Source of the DNA: Thiocapsa imhoffii
GTDB lineage: Bacteria; Pseudomonadota; Gammaproteobacteria; Chromatiales; Chromatiaceae
NCBI RefSeq assembly: GCF_016583985.1
Contig: NZ_NRSD01000002.1
Location: 186,001-250,000, forward strand
Direction of reading: 5' to 3'
Length of the DNA: 64,000 bases
A program made the position numbers and the translations under genes. The number at the start of each line of letters is the position of its first letter. Positions within the stretch are counted from its first letter, which is position 1. This document shows positions 49,779-60,500 of this stretch, piece by piece. The notes below the pieces were generated by a model. That model did no database searches, had not been told where the DNA came from, and saw only the letters and a list, made by a program, of their open reading frames with translations.

Positions 49779-51004
49779 GTGAGCCGTGAGCCGTTTTCCG
49801 TGGCGGTGTTCGAAACCGCGCCGGCTCCAGCGGTTGTCACGTCTGCCGGGGCCGAGCTGGTGTCAGACGAGTCACATGCCGTGCGGCTTCTGGAGCAGGC
49901 CCAGAAGCTGCTGGACCGTTGTCCCTTCATCTGCTTTTGCGAGGACATCGGCCTGCTGCCGGCCAAGGTGCTGAACAGCGCCCTGACCACGAACACCGAA
50001 GGTTTCGTCAGCGTCTCGCGTTGGCAGCAGCTCCGCAGTCTCTTCGAGGTCATGGACAAGGGTCTGCCGGCGATGCGGATCAACGCCTACAACGGCGGTC
50101 TCTTCGCCAAGGACGCCGCGCTCGATGCCCTGGTGGTGGCGGATGCCGCGCTCGACGGCATCCGTGCGCTCTCGGACTACGATTTCGAGACCGATCTGAA
50201 CGTCAACATCCTGGGCCACATCTTCGAGCAGTCGATCACCGACCTGGAGTCCATCCGTGCCGAGATTCGCGGCGAGGGCGACGACCGGCAGCGTTCGCGA
50301 CGCAAGCGCGACGGCATTTTCTACACCCCGGATCTCATCACCCGCTTCATGGTCGCGCGCACCATCGGCGGTTGGCTGGCCGAACGACATGCGCAGATCG
50401 AGGCCCGCCATCGCACCGGCAAGCCCGGCCCCCTGTTGAACGAGACCCGTCTGAAGATCTGGGTGGATCATCTCGAGTTCCTGCGGCGCATCAAGGTGAT
50501 GGATCCGGCGTGCGGATCGGGTGCCTTCCTGGTCGCCGCCTTCGAGTATCTGATCGGCGAGTACGAGCGGGTCAACCGCACGGTCGCCGAGCTGACCGGC
50601 GCGCCCGGACAGCTCGGTCTGTTCGATCTCGACCGCCAGATCCTGCAGGACAACCTCTTCGGGGTCGACCTCAACCCCGCGAGCTGCTCAACTGGCTGCG
50701 CCACGAGTTCGTCGTCGAGAAACCGGGCCAACAGCTTGAAGACTTCGCCCGCCTGACCGCCGACGCCTTCGCCGCCGAGGTCCGCAAGCGTCGCCCCAAG
50801 GGCGCGCCCCGCCTGACCCCGGCCGCGCTCGGCGAGCTGACCGACACTCACACCCGCTATGCGAGCCCCATTCAGCAGCGTGCTGCCGAGATCCGCGCCC
50901 TCGAACGCCGTTTCTCCGACCTGGTGAATCAGGCTTATCGCCTAAGCGACGACGATATCGCGCTCATCCGGCGCACCGCACCGCCGCGTATGCCGGGCGA
51001 CTAG
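49779..51004 (+). pseudogene. remnant of an Eco57I-type restriction-modification gene
   Basis: Two pieces of one large methyltransferase/endonuclease in different frames. Piece 1 (49779 to about 50680) has LLDRCPFICFCEDIGLLP, INAYNGGLF, LGHIFEQSITDLE, RRKRDGIFYTPDLITRFMV and SAM motif I DPACGSGAF, stopping after FGVDLNP. Piece 2 (about 50680-51004, shifted frame) is the family C-terminus: LNWLRHEFVVEKPG, YASPIQQRAAEIRALER, LVNQAYRLSDDDIALIRRTA and PPRMP. Intact relatives are about 1000 or more residues, so the catalytic NPPY region and the N-terminus are gone. An internal deletion at 50676-50682 best explains it. Inactive. Confidence 0.85.
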
Positions 51005-51072
51005 CCCCTCGATGCGGTGAACAACGACGGCATACGCCCGAGCCATGCCGAGAAGCACGATAAGTGTTAGCT

Positions 51073-51118
51073 CGTGACACCGCTCTGCGGTGTCACGTGT
51101 CTATTGGCGCTCCGCGCC
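51073..51118 (+). repeat. left REP double hairpin
   Basis: Hairpin CGTGACACCGC-TCT-GCGGTGTCACG at 51073-51097 and GGCGCTCCGCGCC at 51106-51118, 8 nt apart. Confidence 0.85.
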
Positions 51119-51133
51119 CCGTCCGAGAAGGGA

Positions 51134-51667
51134 TCACCAATCCCTGAACACCTCAATCAACCCCGCGCGCCCGGCATAGCAGCGCGCGCTCGACCAGCGC
51201 CAATGCTCCGGCTCATCCACAAAACCCCTCTTGACGGGATTGTTGTGAATGTACTCCAGCTTCTGCCGCAGCATGACGTCCCCCTCGATGCATTCCGGAT
51301 GGGATCCCTCTTGCCAGAGCTGATACGAGCGATCACTGCGCCGCGCCTTGAACGTGAAACCCATGCGGTCCAGCAGCCGTCTTGCGCCCTTCTCCTCAAG
51401 CAAATCAATGAGGTTTCTGGCCGAGTAGGATTTGAAGCGCTTCCACACATCCGGCAGGTTCGGCGCTTGAGCGACGGCATGCAGGTGATTTTCCAGCACG
51501 ACAAAGCCGTAGATGCGAAGCTCGGAATGCTTCTGCAGGTACGACCAAGAGTCGAACACCACTTGCACTGTTTCGGGTCGAGTGAAGATGGGCAGCCACT
51601 CGACGACGGTGCACGTCAAGAAATGTGGCTGATCCTGCGAGGCGAAACGGTAGCGTGTCCGAGCCAT
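51134..51667 (-). CDS. REP-associated tyrosine transposase (RAYT)
   Basis: 177-aa Y1/HUH-type transposase of the IS200-like RAYT group, which processes REP hairpins as single strands. It has the HUH motif in VVLENHLHAVAQ (His-Leu-His), the helix LPDVWKRFKSYSARNLIDLL, and the catalytic tyrosine region LRQKLEYIHNNPVKRGFV, ending with a basic ARCYAGRAG segment. It reads MARTRYRFASQDQPHFLTCT at the start, as in relatives. The reading frame is intact and inverted REP hairpins flank it, so the gene may still be active. Confidence 0.9.
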   Translation of the reverse strand: MARTRYRFASQDQPHFLTCTVVEWLPIFTRPETVQVVFDSWSYLQKHSELRIYGFVVLENHLHAVAQAPNLPDVWKRFKSYSARNLIDLLEEKGARRLLDRMGFTFKARRSDRSYQLWQEGSHPECIEGDVMLRQKLEYIHNNPVKRGFVDEPEHWRWSSARCYAGRAGLIEVFRDW

Positions 51668-51738
51668 TGGCCTGCCGAGAAGGTTGTGTTTCCCTGCACT
51701 CTACACGATTCGTTGTTTTATTGTGTGCTGTTGCACGT

Positions 51739-51784
51739 GGCGCGGAGCGCCATGGGATTCGTGACACCGCAGAGCGGTGTCACG
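51739..51784 (-). repeat. right REP double hairpin (inverted copy)
   Basis: GGCGCGGAGCGCC at 51739-51751 and CGTGACACCGC-AGA-GCGGTGTCACG at 51760-51784: the reverse complement arrangement of the left end. A 12-nt piece, GGTGTCACGAGA, recurs at 51797-51808. Confidence 0.85.
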
Positions 51785-51809
51785 AGAATAGGGATTGGTG
51801 TCACGAGAC

Positions 51810-52060
51810 GCAATTCAGTGGAGCTGCAAGGCGGCCCGACAACTGAGCAAGATCAAGGAGAAGTCCGCCCGTCAGCGGATCTTCGCCGAGATGCAGTGAC
51901 TCGCGACGTTTCCGGATTGTGTCCACGTCAAAAAGCTCACCAATCACGTCTATTCGTACCGACTTCGCATCGGCGACTATCGTGTTTTTTTGAGTTCGAC
52001 GGCGCCGTCCGTATCGTCCTGATCGAGGAGGTCAAGAAACGCAATGAACGCACCGATTGA
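51810..52060 (+). pseudogene. RelE/ParE-type toxin, disrupted
   Basis: Conceptual product WSCKAARQLSKIKEKSARQR, then ATFPDCVHVKKLTNHVYSYR, LRIGDYRVFF and EFDGAVRIVLIEEVKKRNER, a RelE/StbE-type ribonuclease toxin. Three defects: no start codon (the 5' end abuts the REP repeats), an in-frame TGA at 51897-51899, and a one-base loss in a T7 run at 51985-51991. It would overlap its antitoxin gene by 17 bp, as in toxin-first modules. Inactive. Confidence 0.8.
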
Positions 52061-52615
52061 CTTGCAGATCATCAAACCTAGATCCGGCAGTTGAACGGCC
52101 CCTGGAGTGCGTCCCGCGTGGTGTCCAACAAGGCGCGACGAGGCGTCGTAGTGGTTCTACGACAACGAGTTGCAACGCAGTCGGGCGCCGCGCGGGGCGT
52201 GCTTCAGGGGCCGTAGCGGCCATCACCCCGCAGGTGAGGTTTCAGATGACCAAGATACTCAACGACGTCAAGCCGTTGCATGCGGCACGAAGCGGTCAAC
52301 TGCCGGATCTAGGTCAAAGAGCCTGACGGGCAGCCGGCCTTTGTCGTTCTGCCCTATGACGAGTATTTGCGGCACTATGCGCGCGCGCATGAGCTGATTC
52401 CAAACGAGGTCGTGGGTGACATCATTCGTGATGAGATGACCCCGGCTCGCGCCTGGCGCGAGTACCTTGGCCTGACGCAAGCCGACGTTGCCGCGCGGGC
52501 CGGTATGTCGCAAGCGGCCCTCTCGCAAATCGAATCCGGCGCTCACAAGGCCCGTAAGGCAACGAAGGTCAAGCTCGCCGCAGCACTCGGAATCACCGTC
52601 GACCAAATGACCTAA
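52044..52615 (+). pseudogene. Xre-type antitoxin gene split by an insertion
   Basis: Partner of the RelE-type toxin. The first ten or so codons (MNAPIDLQIIK, 52044-52076) are separated from the rest by a 242-bp insertion; coding resumes at 52316 with KEPDGQPAFVVLPYDEYLRH, then the helix-turn-helix WREYLGLTQADVAARAGMSQ and AALSQIESGA to LAAALGITVDQMT. Removing the insertion and one CAA copy restores an uninterrupted frame. A TTG at 52367 could still start an 82-residue protein with a whole DNA-binding domain. Toxin-first order as in HigBA/RelE-Xre modules. Confidence 0.82.
52076..52314. mobile_element. 239-bp MITE-like insertion
   Basis: Perfect 18-bp terminal inverted repeats, ACCTAGATCCGGCAGTTG at 52076-52093 and its complement at 52297-52314, flanked by a 3-bp direct repeat CAA (52073-52075 and 52315-52317). 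It interrupts the antitoxin gene; excision in silico restores the frame exactly. No transposase is encoded, so it must have moved with help from a full-length relative elsewhere. Family not recognised. Confidence 0.85.
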
Positions 52616-52843
52616 ACCGCGCCCGGTGCGGTATGCGATATTTTTTGGATGGGATCGGTCCGGGCGGATTTGACGATCGGCGGGCAGCACGCTGAACCCA
52701 ACGGCACGCGGCGTCTCGGCCCTGGCGCCGCTCGGAAGCAGGATTAGGATCAGGAGCAAGGCCAGCCAAGCGCGGAGAAGGCCGAACGCAGGACACCAGG
52801 ACCGGGATGGCGCCGATCCGAACGACCAAGCGCCGCGCGCCAC
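52616..52843 (-). pseudogene. 5' fragment of a secreted-protein gene
   Basis: A GTG at 52843 overlaps the stop of the upstream fragment (TGAGTG). The frame starts with a convincing signal peptide (LLRAWLALLLILILLPSGARA) followed by ETPRAVGFSVLPADRQIRPD. About 75 residues on, it runs antisense into the antitoxin gene and loses protein character. Probably a gene truncated when the toxin-antitoxin segment arrived. Family not recognised. Confidence 0.35.
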
Positions 52844-53110
52844 TCAGGGTGTCTCGTACGCCAAGCCGAAACCGCCCAAGGACAGGCCGAGGTCAAGGGT
52901 TTGCGCGTCGTTCAGGCGCAAACGCAGATGGTCCTGTTGGCCCTGACGTGCCGCATTGATGAAGGTCTGCGTCAATGCCGTGCCAGTCGAGCATCCGCGG
53001 GGCAGGCAGATCTGCGCAACCAGGTCGACCGTCGGACTGGCGTCGGTCTGGAGCTGGAGGGGTGCGTCCAATAGGACCGCGACCGCGCTCGCGTGCTTAG
53101 CTCGCCGCAT
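52844..53110 (-). CDS. IalB-like C-terminal fragment
   Basis: 88 aa resembling the C-terminal half of invasion-associated locus B (IalB) family proteins: ASPTVDLVAQICLPRGCSTG, LTQTFINAARQGQQ, LDLGLSLGGFGLAYE. The two cysteines of CLPRGC are kept. IalB proteins are normally about 170-200 aa with a signal peptide, which is absent here; the ATG overlaps the stop of the upstream gene (ATGC within CATGCGG). Likely a truncated gene that is still translated through coupling, or a remnant. Confidence 0.45.
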   Translation of the reverse strand: MRRAKHASAVAVLLDAPLQLQTDASPTVDLVAQICLPRGCSTGTALTQTFINAARQGQQDHLRLRLNDAQTLDLGLSLGGFGLAYETP

Positions 53111-54326
53111 GGGTTTCTCCGCCAGCCGGCGGCTGCCAGTCCCACCCGCGCTGATCGAGCGGTCGGTCCGGCGCTTCGATCGAGACGAAGCTGGCCAAAT
53201 CCGGCCCCATGGCCTCCACCGCCATCGGACAGCGCACCCCCGGTAGGATCTGGATGTCGAACAACTCCCGAATGGCCCCGTCAAAGCGCAGCCATTCCAC
53301 GATGTCGCCGTTCTCCAGGTTGACGATCTGCACGCCGCACCAGGATTCGCCGCCACGTTTGGCCAGCTCGGCCTCCAGCGCCAGTCCGGTGAGCCGCCCA
53401 TCGCGCGGCATCGAGAGCGCGATCACGGCGTGTCCGCGGTGCAGGGCCAGGCCGCGCATGAAGCCGGGGCAGAAGGCGACCGGCTCGCGTTGCCAGGTCT
53501 GGCGATCCACGCGGGTCAGATAGCCGTTGCCGGAATCAAGCAGCCAGAGGACGCCGTTGTCGAGGCGCGGGGAGTGGGGCATCGACAGACCGCTCAGCAG
53601 GATCTCATCGGTGTCGACGTCGATCAGCACCCCGCCGTCGCCGCGATGACCGCGCCAGCCATCGACGAGATCGGTGGTGGAGACCGCCGTCACATAGCGC
53701 ACCCGGCCGTCTTCCAGACAGACCCCGTTGAGATGACAGCGGTCCTCCGGCGCCAGCCGCGAGATGAACTTGGGCCGCCACACCGGCTTGAAGCTATGCA
53801 CGTTGCTCACCGTCGCCAAACAGGAGTAGCGGGTGTTGACGAAGATCAGGCGTCCATTGGACTCGAGCACCATCTCATGCGCATCGACATCGGCGACGGT
53901 CTGCGCCGCGCGCGGGATGTAGAGCCGGTCGAAATGGCCATTGGCCCGCTGCTCCGGTCCCAGAACATTCTGGAGCCGCCAGATGTGCGCCAGCCCGGCG
54001 AGATAGAGCGACCCTCCATCGGCGTAGAGCCCCATCGCCCGCACGAAGTTGCGCTGATGGATCGAGAGCCCGCCTTCGGGTGTAACCCCGATCAGAAAGA
54101 GCTGGCCGGTTTGATAGGAGGTCAGTGCCAGACTCACCTGATTGAGCATCAGCCAGCGGGCAAAGCCGCGCGAGCTGCTGATGTTGGTCAGATTGACTTG
54201 CTGATAGGCCTGATCGGCGGCAGTGGGATTGCCTTGCGCGGACCCGGCGCCGGTGCGCTGACCCTGGGATGCGTCGGGATGCTCCGTCGGAGCAACAGCG
54301 GGTCTGCCTGATGGTGTTTCGGACAC
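53097..54326 (-). CDS. TIGR03032 family protein
   Basis: 409-aa protein of the uncharacterised TIGR03032 (DUF4915-like) family. Recognisable are NLTNISSSRGFARWLMLNQV, RNFVRAMGLYADGGSLYLAG, VDAHEMVLESNGRLIFVNTR, KFISRLAPEDRCHLNGVCLE and LSMPHSPRLDNGVLWLLDSG. Repeated beta-rich units suggest a propeller. No signal peptide; a Ser/Pro/Gln-rich N-terminal 40 residues. It lies 174 bp downstream of the giant autotransporter on the same strand; a link between the two is possible but unproven. Confidence 0.85.
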   Translation of the reverse strand: MSETPSGRPAVAPTEHPDASQGQRTGAGSAQGNPTAADQAYQQVNLTNISSSRGFARWLMLNQVSLALTSYQTGQLFLIGVTPEGGLSIHQRNFVRAMGLYADGGSLYLAGLAHIWRLQNVLGPEQRANGHFDRLYIPRAAQTVADVDAHEMVLESNGRLIFVNTRYSCLATVSNVHSFKPVWRPKFISRLAPEDRCHLNGVCLEDGRVRYVTAVSTTDLVDGWRGHRGDGGVLIDVDTDEILLSGLSMPHSPRLDNGVLWLLDSGNGYLTRVDRQTWQREPVAFCPGFMRGLALHRGHAVIALSMPRDGRLTGLALEAELAKRGGESWCGVQIVNLENGDIVEWLRFDGAIRELFDIQILPGVRCPMAVEAMGPDLASFVSIEAPDRPLDQRGWDWQPPAGGETHAAS

Positions 54327-54500
54327 GAAATGCCGTCCTCTGAATCGTTGGTCTCATCGCCCGGCATCAGCGCCAACATTGTTGCCAGGCGGCAATGCGA
54401 CCGGCGCTGAGACCAGATCTTCTCAAGTGGATGGTCATGCTCAACGGATTGCGCGTGGTCACGAGCAACCCGCCAGCGTGCCTGCTGCTTCAGTGCGGGG

Positions 54501-57500
54501 CTAGAACCGATAGCTCGCTTCCAGATAGCCGCTCTGATCGTCGAATCCATCGCCGAACGCCAGACCATACTGCAAGGACAAACCAAAGCCTTCGTCCGTT
54601 TCGATCTGAGCGCCCAGCGACAGTCGACCGAGGACATCGGGAACCGTTTGAACCACCTCGAACGTGGGTGTCCCCGGAGTTCCCAATAGCCGGCCGCGCT
54701 GGCTGAGCTCATCGGTCGAGAGCAGGGTCAAGCCGAGCGAGCCGTAGGGACGAATCCGCATCCCATCACGCTCCATCCGCGCGCCTAGTTCCAACGTCGG
54801 CGTTGCCGCGACGATGGTTTCGCTGGTGCGATCCATCGCGAGATTGAGCGCCCCCGCACCCCGCTCCCGATACGCATCGACCTGCACATGAATCAGATCC
54901 ACATCGAGCGAGGGTTTCAGGTAGTAATTGTCCTGTGTCCACTGATAGGCCACCCGCGCGCGGGCAAAGAGCGATTGGGTGCCAGGCGATGAGAATGCGA
55001 TGGCGGGCTGGGCACCGAGCAGATCGATGCGCCGCGTGCCGTCGCCCCAGCCTTGTCCGCCTCCGAGCGCGGCACTGAAGGACCAGTTCTCAAGCTGGTA
55101 GGTTAGGGCGAGCGAGAGCGATGCCGCCGTCGCGTCGAGTCGCTCTTGGCGGCCCTGCGTCTTATAGTCGGCCTCCTGATAGGCCAAGGCGCCGCTCAGG
55201 AACCAGGTCTCGCTGAGTTGGAGCTGTCCGCCGATGCTCAGATCGAATGCGTTGCGGTCGTAGCCGCGTGCGCCCAATTGGCCATCCTGGTTCGTTTTGG
55301 TCACCTTGAGGTCGGCCCAGACACACTGCGACTCGCGTTGGAGGGCACCGGTCTCGGTGAAGGTACGACAACCGATCGCGTCGTTGACCAGCCCGAAGGT
55401 ATCCAAAACGGTCATGGTCATGTTGGCCAGGACCGTGTTGGACAGGAGTTGATCGACCTGGCGGTCGAAACTGCTGCGATCCTTGATCTGGCCAAAGGCC
55501 GTAAAGAGGTTATCCATGGCGGGGCCTGCACCCCAGGGCGCCGAGGAATCAACGTTCCCGGTGGTGCCCAGCCCCCAGGCCTGATCGAGATGGGTGGCGA
55601 CCGCGACCAGATTGGCCTCACGGCTGCCGAGCGCCGCGGCGAACCGCGAATCGGCCTGCAACCGGTGCCAGCCGCCGGGCGCCGTCGGCGAGGCCAGACG
55701 GAAGTCATAGGCGAGTGGGTCGATCAGGGTGAGCGCGGCGCTGTCGAAGGTCCCGGCACGGAGGATCTCAAGCTCCACTCCGGGCTTCATGCTCAGGATG
55801 TTAAAGCTCATTTGCATGGGACCGGCTGCCCCGCCGGCCAGGGTTCCACCGACGTCGAGCTGGTCGGAGCGCCCACCGACCTGATCGATGTCGACATCCC
55901 GGATGATGCCGCTGCCGGTCAAGCCATGACTGATGGTCGTGGTCTGGATGCGCCCCGTCCCGCCGATGTTAAGCGCGCCGTTGTTGATGACCTGGAGACC
56001 CTTGACGTAGTCGCGAGTGATGAAGGTGTTGAAACTGGTGTTGGTCAGCGTCGAGGTCGGCGTGGTCGTGGCGTAGTTGTAGATCGAGCTTTGGTTAAAG
56101 ACATTGCCCTCTAGAGTGCCGTTCAGCAGGATCTGGTTGCCGCCGGCCTGGCTCCGCATCAAGATCGCTCCGCCCGCGGTCCCGGTGCCGGCGACCGAGG
56201 CCCCGGCATCGATCGTGATCTGGATCGGTGGGGTCGTGGATGCCGTGACGCCCTGCGTCTGTGCATAGATCCCCCAGGCGCCATTGCCAGTGACGGTTAG
56301 GTCGCCGCCAACCGTAATATTGATGGGCTTCACCATGGCGGTGCCGGAGTTGCCTTGCAAGCTGCCGACGGACACGCCACTGCCATTGTCCCAAATCCCG
56401 CCGCCGCCGCTGATACTCTGCGCCAGGATCCCGTGCGCATTCCCGCCGCTGGTCGTGATCCCGCTGCCGGACGCCAAGTTAACCGTGACACCGTAGCCGA
56501 ACCCTCTGCCACTGTTTCCCCCTCCGCCCGGCGTGCCGGACACTGGAAAGAAGGTCTGTGTGGCATCCGCGGCGAAGCCGCCGCTTCCACCAATCGACTG
56601 AGTCAGGATCCCGATCGCACCGTCACCGGCAGTCGCAATCCTCGCCCCGCTGTCGAGTGTGACTCGGACCGGGCTCGCATTGACGTCTCGGGCATCGGGT
56701 GTATTTAGACTCACGGCTTTCATGCTGTTGACGGAGCCAGAGAAGAGCCCACCCCCGCCGCCGATGGATTGCGCAGCGATGCCGAAACTCCGGGTTCCGC
56801 TGGTCTGGATGCTGGCGTTCTGCTGGAGCGTGACACCAACAGTCCCCGCGTTCATATTGCCGCCGGCTTCCGCGCCGAGACTGACCTCAATACTGTTCGC
56901 AGCGCCTTGGCCAGATGCGGATTGGCTGTTGCCCTGCGCTGCCGCGGCCAAGCCACCTCCACCACCAATTGACTGGGCAAGGATCCCAAAACTATCCGAG
57001 CCGCTGGTCTGGATCTCGCCGAATGCTTGGACCGTGACAGCGCTACCACCGCCCGCGGAGCCTAAGGTCGCCTGACCTTGGAGATCCAGTTTGCGGCTTC
57101 CAAGTTGAGTCTTGACCGTCCTACTGACGCCACTGGCCACGCCCACGCCGCCGCCCCCGCCGATCGATTGCGCGACGATCCCGTGCGAAGAGAAGCCACT
57201 GGTCTGAATGTCGTTGCTGTACACTTGGATGTCGCCGCCATAGCCGCCGGACCCACCCATGGCACCGAGGTAGAGATTCATGGTGGCGCTGCTGCTGCCG
57301 GCGGATGTAGCCGCATTCCCGCCACCCCCACCGATTGATTGGGCCAGGATCCCATGCGAGAGAATCCCGGCGGTCGAGATCGTCCCATTCGCGGTGTAAT
57401 TGCTCACCCCGGTTGACTGGCCCGGGGCGAACCCGACAACGACGTTGCCACCGTCGCCCCCGTACCCACCCTGACTCCCTAGAGCCAGGGTCAAGGTTCC

Positions 57501-60500
57501 GAGTGTCGTGGGATTCGTATTCTGCCCCGCGGTCGATGAGTCGCTTGTTGTATTCGACGAGGACTGGTCATTCACGGGAAAGGCTTGATCAAAGGCTTGT
57601 GCGGAGGGAATGGTGAGCGAGGAGTCTCCCGCGCCCGCGTTGCCGCCACCGCCGCCAATCGACTGAACCAGGATGCCGTCGGACCAATCGCCCTGGGTCG
57701 ACACTGAGCCCTGGTTCCAGGCATAGGCTGGCCCGCCGCCACCACCGGAGCTGCCCGCATGTCCCAAGGCCAGGGTGACTCCCAGGGTCCCGCCGCTGCT
57801 GCCTGCCCCGCCGCCGGCATTGCCACCACCGCCGCCGATGGACTGGACCAGGATGCCACGGGAGTTGTTACCGCTCGTGTGGATCGAGGCGGATCCCTCA
57901 TTTGCTCCAAACGCCATCCCGCCGTAGCCACCTCCGTAGCCGAAACCACCCAGCGCGGTCGAGAGCGTGACCGCTGTGCCGGTGGCGTTAGTTTTGGCAT
58001 TGCCCGCACCGCCATTGCCCCCGCCCCCACCGATGGATTGAACGATCATGCCGTCGGCGAACAGGCCGTAGGTCGCAATCGCGCCCTGATTCTTGGCGGT
58101 TGCGCTGCCGCCGCCTCCCGCTGCCGCGCCATCACCACCGTGCGCGACGGCGATGGTTAGATTCAGCGTCTCCTCGCTACCGTTGCTGATGACTCCGAGC
58201 TTCTGCAATTTTTGCTGTAGGATTCCGGCCGAGGCTACGGCGGTTGAATCGCCCGCATTGCCGCCGCCGCCGCCGATCGACTGGACCAACATCCCGCTTG
58301 CGCCGTCGCCGAAGGTGGTGATGCCGGAGATACTGGTGCCGGCTGCGATGGTGTTCCCGGCGCTGCTGCCCGGATTGACACCATTGGATGAGGTCACGGT
58401 GTCGCGCCGGGTCGAGAGCGTCTGCGAAGACTGATTCAAGGCATACGCGTTGCCGCCATTGCCGCCGCTCTCGCCGCTGCCACCGGTCGCGATGCTGATC
58501 GCTCCGCTCACCGCGATGTCTGTGTCCGGGATGGGCACGTCCAGGCCAAATGACTTGGCGCTCGAGCCCCCGCCGTTGCCGCCGCCGCCCCCGATGGATT
58601 GGACAATCACCCCGATGGCATCGTACCCATAGGTCGTCACATTACCGGAGACCTTCGCCGTGGCCTGGCCGCCTGCTCCGCCCTCACTGCCGCTCCCGCC
58701 CATGGCCACGGCGATGGTGAGGACGCCAACGGCTGTCGCCTTGGAAGAACCGCCGGCACCCCCACCGCCGCCAATCGACTGAACCACGACACCGGAGGAC
58801 TTCAGCCCCTGGGTGCTGATATTGGAGGCCAGGTTACCGTTAGCCTTGGCATAGGCATAGGCATCGCCGCCATCGCCCCCCGCACCACCTGAGCCGCCAT
58901 GGGAGAAGGACAGCACCGTGCCCCACGTGGTTGCCTTGCCGCCGTTGCCGCCGCCCCCGCCGATCGACTGGACAAAGAGGGCGTCCGAATAATCGCCGTA
59001 GAGCGTGATGCGCCCGCCCTGGTTGGTGACGGTCGCCGAGCCACCCGCGCCGCCGGCGCCACCGGCCCCGCCGGTTGCGACAAAGATCCCTGACTTGTTG
59101 CGCCCGTTCCCACCGCCGCCGCCGATGGATTGCGCCAGGATGCCGTGGGCATCGTAGGCATAGGTGGTAATGGTGTTGTCGTTATTGACGCTGACCGTGC
59201 CGCCGTTGGATCCTGAGCCGCCCGCGCTCCCCTGCCCGCCAATGCTGAGGATGCCCTTGCTGACCGCATTGGCGCCGCCGCCGCCGATGGATTGCGCCAG
59301 GATGCCGATCCCGCCGGTGCCGTAGGCCGCCTGGTAGGGACCGAGCGCGGTGGTGCCGCTGGGCGCGTTCGCATCCGCCGCGCCGGTGCTGATCGCGCCC
59401 GAGTTGGTCACGGTCACCGCGTTGCCGGAGACTCCGGTGCTCTGGCCGCCGACCACCATGTTGCCCGAATAGCTTGCATAGACACTGCCGCCGGCGCCGC
59501 CGATGGATTGGGCGAGGATCCCATGAGAGTCATTGCCGCTGACGGCGATACCGATGTTGCTCTTGACGGTGACCGAATCACCGGCCGCCGAGGTGCTGCT
59601 TTGATCACCAACGTAACTGGCGCTGGTCGAGTAGGTGCCGCCTCCCGCGCCGAGAGACTGGGCGACGATGCCGTGGGCGCTGGTCCCGGCCGTCGTTATC
59701 CCGCCACCATCCACATACACCGTCACCGCGGAGGCTGCGCCGCCGGTGGCGGCACTGGCGTCCTTGCCGTTGCCCTGCAGGCCGATGGCGCCGGCGCCGC
59801 CGACGCTTTGCGCAACCAGGCCGGACGAATAATCTCCCTGGGTCGTGATCGAGGCGGAAAAATACTCGCTCACCGTACCAACGCTGATGCTGCCCCCGGT
59901 CCCGCCGGTGCAATTGGGGTCGCAGCCGGAGCTGCTGCTGCCGCCGTTTTGGCCGATTCCGCCCTCGCTCACCAGATAGATGCCCGGCGACTGGGCGCCG
60001 CCCGTCGAGACAGATGCGCTACCGGTCCCGCTGAGCGAGACCGCGCCCCCGTTGCCGCCGTTTGCATTGAAGGCCGATGCCCCCGCACGCGAAATGCCGG
60101 CGATGCCGGCGCCGGAGAGTCCTCCACCCATTTGGATCGAGGAGTCGTAGGGGATGACGGGACCGACCTGCTGGGTACTGATCGTGGTGGTCGATGCGTC
60201 AGACGCCCCGATGGTGATGTTGACTGCCCCTCCAGCGCCACCTGTTCCATAGTCACCGCTGCCGCCCGCATTGGCGCCGATGGACGCGACGTAGACTCCG
60301 GGTCCACCCTTCGCGCCCGCCTGGATGGTGGCCGTCACGCTGCTCTGGTGGAAATTGACCGTGCCCCCGGCGCCGCCGGCACCGGCTGGTTCATTCGTAC
60401 CGCTTGTCTTGGCCGCGCCGCGACCGCCGGCGCTGTACACGACGATCCCATAACCGTAGGAACCCGCATTGATATCCGCCGTGTTGACGATATACAAGTC

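Larger units (their letters stand above)
51073..51784. mobile_element. REP-flanked RAYT element
   Basis: 712-bp unit: a RAYT transposase gene bounded by inverted copies of a 46-bp double-hairpin sequence. Each end has an 11-bp stem CGTGACACCGC/GCGGTGTCACG (3-nt loop), an 8-nt spacer, and a second small hairpin GGCGCTCCGCGCC. Left end 51073-51118, right end 51739-51784, opposite orientation. This is the REPtron/BIME arrangement. It sits between the broken restriction gene and the broken toxin gene. Confidence 0.85.

Noticed and set aside
52268..52843. 191-residue secreted protein on the minus strand as an intact gene
   Set aside because: Only the first ~75 residues look real; the rest is antisense to the antitoxin and the MITE end, so it was kept only as a fragment.
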